From contig NC_060200.1 in NCBI RefSeq assembly GCF_020623625.1, positions 2,190,001-2,254,000 on the forward strand: a stretch of 64,000 bases of DNA. The letters run 5' to 3'. Every line of letters starts with the position of its first letter. The first letter of the stretch is position 1. The stretch comes from Saccharomycodes ludwigii (taxonomy: Eukaryota > Ascomycota > Saccharomycetes > Saccharomycodales > Saccharomycodaceae). The notes beneath the pieces are model-generated. The model was not told the DNA's origin. It saw only the letters and a program-made list of their open reading frames with translations, and did not search any database. Positions 9,758-19,228 of the stretch are shown here, in pieces. The position numbers and the translations under genes were made by a program.

Positions 9758-10833
9758 GACTAAACTAGCATTAATATATTGATGCAATCTTTTGCTACCA
9801 GTAAAGTTTTGTTCATAATTTTGGGTCAAAATCCTCAACTGCCGCTGTCTTTTTTTTTTTTTTATTTTATATATTGTGATTTATCGTATGTAGAACTATA
9901 CAAAAAAGAAAAAAAAAAAAGTTATTGACAAATTAACAACTTTCTGTAAAAGTATGAGTAACTAAAAATTTTTTTATGTGCCTTCTTATTTCTTCAGTTT
10001 TCTAACAATCTTTTTTTCTTATTACTTACTGAGTTGCTCTAGCGTTATAAAGTTATAATAATATCGTATTACATAATGTTTCTCCGAAAGATTATTTTTA
10101 CTCATTTATTACGGCGTTTATAATATGTGTAATTTTAGATTTTATTTTTTGTTCCTTTCTGTTTCCTTTTTTGTTTCCAAAGGGATTTCCGCAAACCTTA
10201 GCTAACAATTATCTCAATGCAAGTTGTACTTTTAATATTGCCAAGAACATAAGTTAAAGGCTTATAAGAATTTCCAATAGCAATTATTTTGGAAGCTTTG
10301 AATACAAATAAATTACATGAGGGATTATTATTGTGATTATTAATAACAGTATTATTAATAATATTAGTAGTTCAAGATAGGTTTATTATATAAAATTATT
10401 ACTCAGAGATTACTAAATAGCTTAACTACTTTAGTAATGGTTTCATGTAACGCGTATTTCATCTTGATGCCCGTAGATAACTTAACATCGTTCTCACGCG
10501 CTCCCTCAAATGAGAGAGAGAGAGAGAAAAAAAAAAAAAAAAAAAAAAAAACAAAAAAAAGGGTTTAGTAATTATTTGCCAAGTTAAAATAACAAAGATT
10601 ACGTAAGTATTTTATTGTAACAAACGCTTTCATTAACCATAGTTTTCTTCCCCGCAATATTTCCGTAAACTGCTATTATAATCATCAAAAGAGAAAGAAA
10701 AAGCAAAAAAAAAAAAAAAAAAAATTCAAGCATTACAAATTCAAATTACTTACCAAGTGCAATGCTAACTAATCACACAATAATATGACTAATGTCAAGA
10801 CTTTGAAGGTGTAAGTTTTCCTGTAAAAAAATG

Positions 10834-10841
10834 TATAAATA
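10834..10841 (+). promoter_or_regulatory. TATA box of the pirin-like gene
   Basis: TATAAATA lies 135 bp upstream of the ATG at 10969 and 297 bp upstream of the internal ATG at 11131. The spacing favours the upstream ATG being in the mRNA. Confidence 0.5.
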
Positions 10842-10968
10842 CTCTTCATTTATCTGATCAACTTAGAAATAGTTTAGAAAAAAAATTCTCTTTTTATTTC
10901 ATCTACATTTTTAGATAATATTTATTCTCTCTTAGTTTTACTATTTTTTTTTTTTTTTTTTAACGACA

Positions 10969-12075
10969 ATGATAAAGCCAAGAACAAAAGTAGGAAAAAT
11001 AGCTCCCCATTTAATTTCTATTATTTTAACATCTTTTTTTTTATTTTTTTTATTAGGGTTTTTATTCACAACATATATTAAAGTAAATACCATAATTACA
11101 AAAACAACAAATCACACTATTAAAGGTTATATGTCTTTGGAGAATATGAATCAAGTTAGATCAGTTTTAAAACATTTCATTGCTATAGAACAAAGCGAAG
11201 GTATGGGTGCTCGTGTTAGAAGGTCTGTTGGTACTCATGAAATGAGAAAATTCTTACCATTTTTAATGTTAGATCATTTTACTGTTGCCCCGCCAGCCGG
11301 GTTCCCTGATCATCCACACCATGGCCAAGAAACTATTACATATATTATTGAAGGTGCGGTAGCTCATGAAGATATCACTGGATCCAGAGGTGTTTTAAGA
11401 CCAGGTGATTTACAATTTATGACTGCTGGCAGAGGGATTGTTCATTCAGAAATCCCAGTTTCCTTTGCTGATAACAGAGCTAGCAAAGGGTTGCAGTTAT
11501 GGGTTGATTTACCGGAAAAGTTAAAGAACACCCGCCCAAGGTACCGCGATTTGAGGAGGGAAGAAATTCCTACTGCTAAACCAAATGAAAATGTAAGCGT
11601 GAAAGTCATTAGCGGCAATTCCTATGGGGTTGAATCTTTAGCTGATTTGGCTTATACTCCGATCCATTTTTATTATTTCACTTTAAACAAAAACAATGTT
11701 GAGTTTGAACAAGGTTTCCCCAAGGATTTCAATGTTTTTTTGTATGTTTTAAAAGGTTCCGTTTCAATTAATAAACAGGTTTATCCACAGTATTCAGCAG
11801 TATTTTTCAAAGCAGATGGGGATTCTATTAGGGGTGTTTCTTCCAGTGAAAACACTGAGTTTGCTGTTATTGGAGGTCGAATTTTAGATCAAGAAGTTGT
11901 TCACTATGGCCCCTTCGTTGAAACTTCCAAATCAAAACTAATACAAGTCATTAAAAATTATCAAGAAGGTAAGAATGGGTTTGAGAGGGCTCAATATTGG
12001 ACTTCTTCTATTAGTAATGGTATTGATGAATCCAGAGCCAAGAAAATCCTACAACAATCCAATTTAACTTTTTAA
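10969..12075 (+). CDS. Pirin-family cupin protein with N-terminal membrane segment
   Basis: Pirins are iron-binding bicupin proteins with roles as transcription co-factors or quercetin 2,3-dioxygenases. The yeast role is unknown. The pirin domain spans about 60-340 of 368 residues. The four metal ligands are visible: H115 and H117 in DHPHHGQET, and H159 and E161 in VHSE. Before it lies an unusual extension: a basic MIKPRTKVGK followed by a hydrophobic helix at about 12-37, which looks like a signal anchor or targeting sequence. An ATG at 11131 (residue 55, MSLENMNQ) would give a normal cytosolic pirin of 314 residues. The TATA box at 10834 is placed for the longer form. I know no clear S. cerevisiae counterpart. 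The family call is firm; the start and location are open. Confidence 0.88.
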   Translation: MIKPRTKVGKIAPHLISIILTSFFLFFLLGFLFTTYIKVNTIITKTTNHTIKGYMSLENMNQVRSVLKHFIAIEQSEGMGARVRRSVGTHEMRKFLPFLMLDHFTVAPPAGFPDHPHHGQETITYIIEGAVAHEDITGSRGVLRPGDLQFMTAGRGIVHSEIPVSFADNRASKGLQLWVDLPEKLKNTRPRYRDLRREEIPTAKPNENVSVKVISGNSYGVESLADLAYTPIHFYYFTLNKNNVEFEQGFPKDFNVFLYVLKGSVSINKQVYPQYSAVFFKADGDSIRGVSSSENTEFAVIGGRILDQEVVHYGPFVETSKSKLIQVIKNYQEGKNGFERAQYWTSSISNGIDESRAKKILQQSNLTF

Positions 12076-12576
12076 AGGCATTTATTATATATACATATAT
12101 TTTTTCTTTTTTCTTAAATTTTTTTTTTTTTAATAAAATAATATATTCTTTAAAATTTATTTATAATAGCAAGCTCCTCAATATCTATTTTTAAAATTTC
12201 CCTTTAAAATAGAAAGCCAGAAATGTTTTAACTTAGTTTTATAACAACTAACAGAGATGAATATGCTGTTAGTACCAAAAAAAAAAAAAAAAAAAAAAAT
12301 CGTATACTATATACGAAAACTTTTATGAATATTTTTTTTTTTTTTATTGGTATTCTTTCCATTATTTCACTTTTTTCTTCGCGCCTCCTCTTTCTTTTTA
12401 TATATGTTTACAATCTTTCTCTCTCTCTTTGTCTCTTTTAGAGTATGATTAATAACAAACATTATTAGTCTTGAAAAAAGAACAATTGCCACAACGTGTC
12501 AATAAACACAGATCTCATTAGCACACAGCCAACTGAATCTGAATCATTTCACACAAAAAAAAAAAAAAAAAAAAAA
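12076..12576. other. Intergenic region upstream of ALG6
   Basis: About 500 bp with poly(T) near 12120, poly(A) near 12279-12299, a pyrimidine-rich stretch around 12395-12440 and an A run that ends directly at the ALG6 ATG. A frame open upstream to 12496 begins with GTG and is not credible as a start. No other feature is seen. Confidence 0.55.
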
Positions 12577-14268
12577 ATGGGCAAAAAAATTAAAAAAAAT
12601 ACCAAGATCTCTTCTTCTGCACATTCGAAGAACGAATCGTCATTATCATTCCCAATACCAACCAAAAATGGTGTAATACTCAATGAAAAAAAAGAAGCTT
12701 TTTATGCATCTCCACTCTACGATTTTTTATCTCCATTAAGGCCTGTTAACCATCAATGGGGTGCCGAGTACATTATAGTTTTTTTTGCACTGATTATAAG
12801 GTGCGCAGTGGGATTAGGATCTTTTTCTGGCTACAAGGACCCACCAATGCATGGTGATTTTGAAGCACAAAGACATTGGTTGGAAATAACAACTTCACTA
12901 CCAATCTCTAAGTGGTATTATTACAATTTAGAATATTGGGGATTGGATTATCCGCCTCTAACAGCATATCATTCTTATGTCCTGGGATACTTGGGTTCTT
13001 TAATAAACAGTTCATGGTTTAACTTAGACGATTCAAGAGGTTTGGAAACCTTAGATTTAAAATCTTATATGAGATTTACTGTTATTCTAAGTGAAGCCTT
13101 GTTATATATACCGGGTATAATTTATTTCTGCAAATGGATTGGAAAACACACTCATGAGTCACCAATTAACCAATATATTGCGGCAGCAGCAATATTGTTT
13201 CAGCCAGCTCTAATTTTGATTGACCATGGACATTTCCAATATAATAGTGTTATGCTAGGGCTGACTGTCTATGCAATTAATAACATTTTGGATGACTACT
13301 ATGTACCGGCTGCCATTTGCTTTGTTTTATCGATTGGTTTTAAACAAATGGCTCTTTTTTACTCTCCAATTTTTTTTGCATTCTTGCTAAGACAATCCTT
13401 ATTCATCAACTTCCCAAGATTCATCTTAATTTCTGTGGCGACGGTTTTAACGTTCTTTGCTATGTTTGTTCCATTATATGTGTTTGGTGGATTGGATAAT
13501 GTTTTACAATGCTTGCATAGAATATTTCCTTTTCAAAGAGGCATTTTTGAGGATAAAGTGGCCAATTTCTGGTGTGTCAGTAACATTGTTATTAAATATC
13601 GAGAATTGTTTACTTTAGACGAATTGAAGATGCTGTCTCTAGTGCTAACCTTTATAGGGTTTTTACCAGCATTCGTTATCATTCTGTTGTACCCCAAAAA
13701 GCATTTAATTCCGTATGCCTTGGCTTCGAGTTCTTTATCGTTTTATCTGTTTGGATTTCAGGTGCATGAAAAGACTATATTACTACCACTATTGCCGTTG
13801 TCCTTGTTATACACATCTTCTGATCGAAATGTAGTATCTTTGGTTAGCTGGGTAAATAACATTGCTGTATTTAGTTTATGGCCATTATTGAAAAAAGATG
13901 GTCTTTGTCTACAATATTTTGCTATTTTGTATTTGAGCAATTGGTTAATTGGGAATTTTAGTTTTATCACACCGAGATTCTTCCCCAAATGGTTGACCCC
14001 AGGCCCTTCTGTTAGTGATGTATCTGTTGCTTATAGGAGAAGAAGTTTATTGCCCAATAGCTTATTTTGGAAAGTTTTTATTGTTTTATCTTACATAATA
14101 ATGGGTGCTATTCATTTGTGTGATTTTTTATTAGCACCACCGGATAAATATCCAGATTTATGGGTTTTATTGAATTCTGCTTTATGTTTTGGCTGTTTTG
14201 TGTTGGTGTGGCTATGGACTAATTACAAGTTGGTTTTACTACGCAATAAGACTTTTAAATCGTATTAG
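12577..14268 (+). CDS. ALG6: ALG6, dolichyl-P-Glc:Man9GlcNAc2-PP-dolichol alpha-1,3-glucosyltransferase
   Basis: ER membrane GT-C enzyme that adds the first glucose to the lipid-linked N-glycan precursor, using dolichyl-phosphate glucose. The protein has 563 residues from this ATG (S. cerevisiae 544), with many hydrophobic spans. Strong matches include GDFEAQRHW near residues 93-101, with the catalytic acid D94 of this family in the first luminal loop, then YWGLDYPPLTAYHSY, LIDHGHFQYNSVMLGLT, RGIFEDKVANFWC and the FGFQVHEKTILLPLLP segment. I chose the ATG at 12577 because the frame farther upstream has only a GTG and a poly(A)-derived Lys run. In S. cerevisiae ALG6 follows RRP6; here pirin, YPT7 and PHO80 lie between them. 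Confidence 0.96.
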   Translation: MGKKIKKNTKISSSAHSKNESSLSFPIPTKNGVILNEKKEAFYASPLYDFLSPLRPVNHQWGAEYIIVFFALIIRCAVGLGSFSGYKDPPMHGDFEAQRHWLEITTSLPISKWYYYNLEYWGLDYPPLTAYHSYVLGYLGSLINSSWFNLDDSRGLETLDLKSYMRFTVILSEALLYIPGIIYFCKWIGKHTHESPINQYIAAAAILFQPALILIDHGHFQYNSVMLGLTVYAINNILDDYYVPAAICFVLSIGFKQMALFYSPIFFAFLLRQSLFINFPRFILISVATVLTFFAMFVPLYVFGGLDNVLQCLHRIFPFQRGIFEDKVANFWCVSNIVIKYRELFTLDELKMLSLVLTFIGFLPAFVIILLYPKKHLIPYALASSSLSFYLFGFQVHEKTILLPLLPLSLLYTSSDRNVVSLVSWVNNIAVFSLWPLLKKDGLCLQYFAILYLSNWLIGNFSFITPRFFPKWLTPGPSVSDVSVAYRRRSLLPNSLFWKVFIVLSYIIMGAIHLCDFLLAPPDKYPDLWVLLNSALCFGCFVLVWLWTNYKLVLLRNKTFKSY

Positions 14269-14407
14269 ATTTACATAACATAGTAATAATATATTGGAAA
14301 ATTATTTGTAATGAATAGTTTTTTTTTTTTTTTTTTTTTTTTTTTTCACTGGAGATTATTTGATATTATTTAACTACATGTTTCACTATTAAACTGGAAA
14401 GGGGGGT

Positions 14408-14438
<31 letters not shown>

Positions 14439-14503
14439 CCACAGCAGTGGAGACAAATATTCAATTTCATTTTATAAGCAACAATATAAACTGAGCACAT
14501 GAA
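14269..14503. other. Convergent ALG6 / GH17 3' region
   Basis: Short spacer between two converging genes, with a T run (about 14320-14346) and an A run (about 14412-14435) that may serve as 3'-end elements on each strand. Confidence 0.4.
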
Positions 14504-16639
14504 TTATACAATATATGTTTGATTACAAATAGGTAACTCTACCCCTTTTTTTAAATTTCTCTTGATATCAAAGATACCCCATTCGGTTTCCCAAGTATTA
14601 TTTTCATTATAGTATATTCTTTTCCAAGGCTCATCAAATGCCTCAAAATAGTACCATTGATAGGAATAGTTCTTAGATTTACATACCCAGTCCTTCAAGA
14701 ATTTTTCGAAATGCGCAGGCTTTGCAATTGATTCATTATAAGAACCCCCATCATACGGCCATCCCACTTCGGAAATAACAATCTTTGGTTTACTGGAAAC
14801 TGTTAGTGAATTTAAAGTACTTTCAAGCGATTCGAAAACCCAGTCCGAAGCTGTTTGCACCATTTGGCCTGTAAAAAAGGGCTGTATGTTGGCACCAAAA
14901 AAATCAACATTGTCTAAAAGCTCTCTTGTGACCAAGTCTGGTATATCGGCAGTACCCACCGGTAAATCTGTTATTTTCAAATTTTCGGTAATATCTTGCT
15001 TGACGCTTACAATTAGACCGATTAATTCACTCACTTTTAAATCGTTTCTGAATAACACCTCATTGCCTACAATAATATTTTCAAATAAGGAACGGTCATA
15101 GGCTTTTAGGATCTTTTTCAATTCGGCCAATTGTCTTAAATTTTGTTTCTTATTTTTGCCGACCCATACTCCCAAAGATACTGTCATGTTTAAGTTGAGC
15201 TGTTCAATAGCATTCAAAATTAATTGTACCTGGTTGCATTGGAGCCCATATGTTCTGATCTTTGTTGTCACTCTTGATAAAAGCAACACATCTAGTAGTA
15301 CATCCCTTTCATTTATACCACACAATGGGTACATGACCCCTGCCGGGGAATAATTTATTCCATCAAAAGTCTGTCTTAGCTGCTGCTTGGTCAATATGCT
15401 TAGAACTTCCGAATCATACTGATATTGAAGCGGGAGACTTCGCAAGATGCTAACATCATAGGGCGTGATATTTTTGTTTGCGGCGTAGTCGAGATAATGG
15501 TTTTTGTTACTATATGGAATAGATGTTTCCGTAGACGTAGCTAATGCATAAGGGGAACTTAGCTGCTTTTTCATCCAAAGTTCACTACCATTGTCCAAAG
15601 GAGTTTGGTCATAAAATTGTGACGTTATTTCATCTAGCAATCTTTTTTTAGCAGAGTCAGATGAGTTTTCAAAATATTTCAATACTGAACTACGTGTCCC
15701 GCGTGATAGTATAACTAGAATGGGAATGAAAACACAGATCATAATTAAAATTACCAAAATCAAAACCCAAGCTAATATTGCCAGTTTGTACTTTTTAAAA
15801 AACGTTTTTTTTTTGGCTGCTGATAAATCATTATGAGTTTTATGATTCCCATCATGGTTTGGATTCGAATTCATAACGGAAAGAGTATGCCTATCTCCAG
15901 CCTCAATGTTGTGTGTTTTGCAATTTGAAAGTGTTTTCTGGTTATCATACTTGTCTACAGAAACGTCAATATTTGAGTTGCGATGTTCTGCCGTATTTTC
16001 CTTGCTTATTGCTTCGTAAAAAGATGATGAAGAGCTGTTGTTGCCACTTTTAGAGGGAGGTTTATAAAACACGGCGTTCTCTTTACTATACTTTTTAGGA
16101 TTAGTTGCAGGTTTGCAGGTGTCATAACTAATATTCGGCTCTGCTTGTGTTGATTGAAAGTTGGCGATTTGACCGCTTAATAATTCGCTGCTACTTGTAC
16201 TCTTGGTAATCAAATTTATTCTTCTAGGAACGGATGTTCTAAGGGTAACAGCTGAGGGAGTAAGTCGTTTAAATCTATTTAATCTTTCAGTTTTAGCGTT
16301 TGAATTATCTAAGGCAGGGTATACTAATTTTTTTTCCTTAATCAAAGGGGTTTGAGACAAAACTGAATCATTACTTGAATTAGATTCCTCATTTTTATTG
16401 TATACGTCTAGGAATGAACCAATTGAAGTTGAACTTTGAGGTTTGCTTATTTTCACCAGAGAAGTCAGTAAAACCTCGTTTGGAATTATAGTGGAAATTG
16501 AACGGGTTAATTTTTTAGAGTAATTAGCATTCGTGGTGCTATTATTGTTGTTATTATCACTATCATCGTTAGCAGTAGCATTGTTATTAGTAATATTCTT
16601 GCTACTGTTTCTAACAAAATTGCTTTCTCTTGCTGACAT
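14504..16639 (-). CDS. GH17 glucan beta-1,3-glucosidase-like type II membrane protein
   Basis: Predicted cell-surface beta-1,3-glucan hydrolase or transglycosylase of glycoside hydrolase family 17. With the start at MSARESN it has 711 residues: a long Ser/Asn-rich cytosolic part (about 1-285), one membrane helix (about 286-312, KLAILAWVLILVILIMICVF) and a GH17 domain in the last 280 residues. The acid/base E527 (VGNEV) and the nucleophile E624 (ISEVGWPYDGG) are present, as is GINYSPAG at the domain start. The layout resembles Aspergillus BtgC-type proteins; the well-known S. cerevisiae GH17 proteins (Bgl2, Scw4, Scw10, Scw11) are secreted instead. The frame extends to an upstream ATG at 16735, but that adds only a Lys/Arg run from a homopolymer, so 16639 is preferred. 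Family is sure; substrate is inferred. Confidence 0.88.
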   Translation of the reverse strand: MSARESNFVRNSSKNITNNNATANDDSDNNNNNSTTNANYSKKLTRSISTIIPNEVLLTSLVKISKPQSSTSIGSFLDVYNKNEESNSSNDSVLSQTPLIKEKKLVYPALDNSNAKTERLNRFKRLTPSAVTLRTSVPRRINLITKSTSSSELLSGQIANFQSTQAEPNISYDTCKPATNPKKYSKENAVFYKPPSKSGNNSSSSSFYEAISKENTAEHRNSNIDVSVDKYDNQKTLSNCKTHNIEAGDRHTLSVMNSNPNHDGNHKTHNDLSAAKKKTFFKKYKLAILAWVLILVILIMICVFIPILVILSRGTRSSVLKYFENSSDSAKKRLLDEITSQFYDQTPLDNGSELWMKKQLSSPYALATSTETSIPYSNKNHYLDYAANKNITPYDVSILRSLPLQYQYDSEVLSILTKQQLRQTFDGINYSPAGVMYPLCGINERDVLLDVLLLSRVTTKIRTYGLQCNQVQLILNAIEQLNLNMTVSLGVWVGKNKKQNLRQLAELKKILKAYDRSLFENIIVGNEVLFRNDLKVSELIGLIVSVKQDITENLKITDLPVGTADIPDLVTRELLDNVDFFGANIQPFFTGQMVQTASDWVFESLESTLNSLTVSSKPKIVISEVGWPYDGGSYNESIAKPAHFEKFLKDWVCKSKNYSYQWYYFEAFDEPWKRIYYNENNTWETEWGIFDIKRNLKKGVELPICNQTYIV

Positions 16640-16654
16640 TAAATTTGGTATCCA

Positions 16655-16685
<31 letters not shown>

Positions 16686-16911
16686 CTTATTATTCTTTTT
16701 CTTTTTCTTTTTCTTATTCTTTTTTTTTTTTTCAAAAAAGAACTGGAGTTAAATTTTGATTCAAGATTAAGATAAGTAATGGCATTATTTATTTATTTAT
16801 TGTGTATATGAGTCATTTTGGGCCTATTCTATTACTAGAATCAAGCTTAGTTCTATCTCAGTAATAGTTAATATATATTTCTTTCCTTTCCTGACAGTAC
16901 AAGACTGACAC

Positions 16912-16943
<32 letters not shown>

Positions 16944-17566
16944 ATTTTACTGTAATAGCGGAATTGATGCGAAAACAAACATGTTATTATTGTAGAGGGA
17001 AAGTGTCATCAGCCTAAGATAATATAAGCTATGCGACTCACTTTTTCTTTATATATTTCTAACTACTGATTCTAAGTAATAAAATATTTAATTTTACATG
17101 ATTCAATGGCGCTAGCTCTAAAATGGATCATCTTATATATGATTTATTTTTTAAGTTTTTTATCTGTCTTTTGCGTAATCCCTTTCGTGACATGCTGGTA
17201 TTATCAATAAATCAATAATACGACATTTTATACAAACTTTATAAGGAGTACAGCAGATCCTTGAAATGAAACTGTTATGAAGTAAAATAATGTTCTTCAC
17301 AGTTCGTGCGGAATAAAGGAATAGCCAGTTGATAAAGGATATGTTAATAACGAATTTGGAATGCTCTGCTAACATCAGAACAGAGATTAAAATAAAAATA
17401 AAAATAAAAATAGAAAAAAAAAAAAAATGGTATGTAAAGAAATGATTTACTTAAGAGTTAATTGGTAGGTTAAAATATATATTGGAAAAACGACAGAATA
17501 TTAGGTTAGGTTATTAATGGTTTGTTAAATTATATTCTGCAAGTAGTAGAAAAAGGCCAGAAACTG
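16640..17566. other. Intergenic region between the GH17 gene and tRNA-Arg
   Basis: Holds T tracts (16661-16685), a poly(A) run (16913-16940), a tandem AAAAT-like run (17390-17427) and otherwise unique AT-rich DNA. A 71-codon minus-strand frame at 17160-17375 has no recognisable features. No LTR-like match was noticed despite the tRNA nearby. Confidence 0.5.
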
Positions 17567-17656
17567 TTCCTCGTGGCCCAATGGTCACGGCGTCTGGCTA
17601 CGAATATAGTCACTTCTGAAACCAGAAGATTCCAGGTTCGACTCCTGGCGGGGAAG
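17567..17656 (+). tRNA. tRNA-Arg(ACG) with a 17-nt intron
   Basis: The exons fold as a full cloverleaf. Acceptor TTCCTCG pairs with CGGGGAA and the discriminator is G. The D arm is GGCCCAATGGTCACGGC, the anticodon stem TCTGG/CCAGA, the anticodon ACG at 17600-17602, and the T arm CCAGGTTCGACTCCTGG. Spliced length is 73 nt. The exons are almost identical to S. cerevisiae tRNA-Arg(ACG) as I remember it. An intron at 17604-17620 sits one base 3' of the anticodon, the canonical position; its TAG can pair with CTA of the anticodon loop. A T-rich pol III terminator follows from about 17663. A34 would be edited to inosine to read CGN codons. Confidence 0.93.
17604..17620 (+). other. tRNA-Arg intron
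   Basis: Seventeen bases (ATATAGTCACTTCTGAA) lie between position 37 and position 38 of the tRNA. The boundary can shift by one because of the A residues. It would be removed by the tRNA splicing endonuclease and ligase. The S. cerevisiae gene for this isoacceptor has no intron to my knowledge. Confidence 0.85.
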
Positions 17657-17662
17657 TTTCAA

Positions 17663-17680
17663 TTTTTTCTTTTTTTTTTC
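17663..17680 (+). terminator. Pol III terminator of tRNA-Arg
   Basis: Two T runs, interrupted by a C, start about 7 bases after the tRNA 3' end, which is typical for RNA polymerase III. Confidence 0.7.
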
Positions 17681-18046
17681 ATCACTTTTTTTCTCTCTCA
17701 AATTTTCAATTGGTTGAAATTAAAATTATCAAGCGCTGCTTTGGTGATTATTCTTTGGAACATAATGGAAGAGAATAGAATTATTTATTTAATTGGAGGC
17801 GAAGGCGAAGGCGGAGACGGGGACGGAGGGGAAAATAATAAACTTATGCCCTAGCAATCTTAACGCTGACCCTTGTTTATCGTTTAAAGGCGGGTTTTTC
17901 AAATATAACGCGGGCAAAATGTATAAAAATACCTTACCTCCTACTAATTTCATTTTTTTTTTTTTTTTTTTTCATTACTTTTATGTTGTTACAGAAACAA
18001 ACAGAACAAGATATAAAAACATATATAACGTAGTTGCCAGAAAAGG
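17681..18046. other. SGT2 upstream region
   Basis: Contains a GC-richer GGCGAAGGCGGAGACGG-type purine stretch near 17796-17830, a TATA box at 17922-17929 and a T run (about 17952-17972) shortly before the SGT2 ATG. No coding frame is convincing. Confidence 0.5.
17922..17929 (+). promoter_or_regulatory. TATA box of SGT2
   Basis: TATAAAAA lies 125 bp upstream of the SGT2 ATG, at the usual yeast TATA-to-start spacing. Confidence 0.5.
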
Positions 18047-19060
18047 ATGTCTGCTGAAAACAAGGCCATTGCCGCATTAATTATCGACTTTTTAACCGCT
18101 GTAACTGGCAAGAAACAAGTAAGCGAAGATAGCATCGACTCTTTAAACGTTGCAATTGATTGTATTTCCGAGTCTTTTGAAATAGAGAGGGATGATGTCA
18201 GTTCTATTATTAAAAACAAGTTCGATGGCCGTTCATTAGCTGAGCTAATCGGACAAAAACCTGCCGTTATCCCTGTTGCCCCCGCCTCTGCTGCCCCTGT
18301 TGTTGATGGAACTGTTGACATTAACATTGATGAGGAAGAAGAATTGGAAACCAAAGCCAAAGCTGAAACTCTGAAATTAGAAGGTAACAAGGCTATGGCT
18401 GCTAGAGATTTTAAATTAGCCGTCCAAAAGTATACTGAAGCTATTGATACATTAGCCACTAATCCAATCTATTATGCAAATAGAGCTGCCGCTTATTCTT
18501 CTTTGAAAGAATACGATAACGCTGTAAATGATGCTAAGACTGCTATACAGCTTGACCCAAGCTACTCTAAGGGTTACTCCAGATTAGGGTTTGCTCAGTA
18601 TGCTTTAAATAAACCGGAAGAAGCTGTGGAGGCCTACAAAAAAGTTCTAGATTTGGAGGGTGACAAAGCCACAGATGTTATGAAGAGAGATTACGAAACT
18701 GCCAAAAAGAAAGTTGAAAGTTCTTTGCAAGGTGACGTAGCTATTTCCAAAGACATTAATGACACTCAAGAATCTGCTGGTGCTTCTACCGCTGGCACAG
18801 GTGCTGGTGGTTTGCCAGATATGTCCAGTTTATTAGGCGGCGGGTTGTCTGGGTTATTGAATAATCCGCAAGTTATGCAAGCTGCTGAGCAAATGATGAA
18901 GAACCCAGGTGCCTTGCAAGACATGATGAATAATCCAGCTATTAAACAAATGGCAGAAAAATTCTCTTCAGGTGGCGGTATGCCAAGCATGGGTGACCTA
19001 ATGAATGATCCAGCATTAAAAGATATGGCTGGTAAGATGTTTGGTGGCGGAAAGAAGTAA
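18047..19060 (+). CDS. SGT2: SGT2, small glutamine-rich TPR co-chaperone
   Basis: Cytosolic co-chaperone that receives tail-anchored proteins and passes them through Get4/Get5 to Get3 for insertion in the ER. The protein has 337 residues (S. cerevisiae 346). The N-terminal dimerisation and Get5-binding domain is about 1-72, an acidic Ala/Pro linker follows, three TPR repeats span about 100-215 (for example KYTEAIDTLATNPIYYANRAA), and a Gly/Met/Asn-rich substrate-binding tail contains repeated NNPQVMQAA- and NPGALQDMM-type motifs. First ATG used. It converges with VRL1 (169 bp between stops). In S. cerevisiae SGT2 is next to TSR3; here VRL1 lies between them. Confidence 0.96.
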   Translation: MSAENKAIAALIIDFLTAVTGKKQVSEDSIDSLNVAIDCISESFEIERDDVSSIIKNKFDGRSLAELIGQKPAVIPVAPASAAPVVDGTVDINIDEEEELETKAKAETLKLEGNKAMAARDFKLAVQKYTEAIDTLATNPIYYANRAAAYSSLKEYDNAVNDAKTAIQLDPSYSKGYSRLGFAQYALNKPEEAVEAYKKVLDLEGDKATDVMKRDYETAKKKVESSLQGDVAISKDINDTQESAGASTAGTGAGGLPDMSSLLGGGLSGLLNNPQVMQAAEQMMKNPGALQDMMNNPAIKQMAEKFSSGGGMPSMGDLMNDPALKDMAGKMFGGGKK

Positions 19061-19228
19061 TCCTTTTATTTATTTTTATTTTTATTTTTTGTAAGTTATG
19101 TGTAGTTTGAGTCGCTTTTTACCATAGTTAGCTTTACTTTTTATTAAAAAAAAAAAAGAAAAAAAAAAAAAAAAAAAAAAATATTTGTATGTTTACACAG
19201 TGTACAGACAATATAGGAGAGATAAGGC

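Larger units (their letters stand above)
9468..10968. other. Divergent YPT7 / pirin-like intergenic region
   Basis: This 1.5-kb stretch holds a Reb1 site (9751-9757), an MCB-type ACGCGT (10450-10455), a TATA box (10834-10841) and several homopolymers (9665-9690, 10529-10550 and 10706-10723). TCTCCGAAAG at about 10081-10090 resembles a CDEIII core but has no matching partner elements. I see no gene. Confidence 0.55.

Noticed and set aside
10077-10100. TGTTTCTCCGAAAGATTA resembles a CDEIII centromere element.
   Set aside because: The 150 bp to its left are not AT-rich enough for CDEII, no CDEI-like octamer lies at the right distance, and it is on the upstream side of YPT7, the wrong side by comparison with CEN13.
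12496-12576. Upstream extension of the ALG6 frame.
   Set aside because: It begins with GTG and consists of a Thr/Ser stretch and a Lys run from a poly(A) tract; the ATG at 12577 aligns with the family.
16640-16735. Upstream extension of the GH17 gene (32 residues).
   Set aside because: It is almost all Lys and Arg from an A-rich tract; the natural start MSARESN follows.
17160-17375. 71-codon frame on the minus strand between the GH17 gene and tRNA-Arg.
   Set aside because: No recognisable domain, start context or neighbour relationship; expected by chance in AT-rich DNA of this length.
17989-18459. 156-codon frame antisense to SGT2.
   Set aside because: It is the shadow of a well-supported gene, and its Ala/Ser bias mirrors SGT2 codons.
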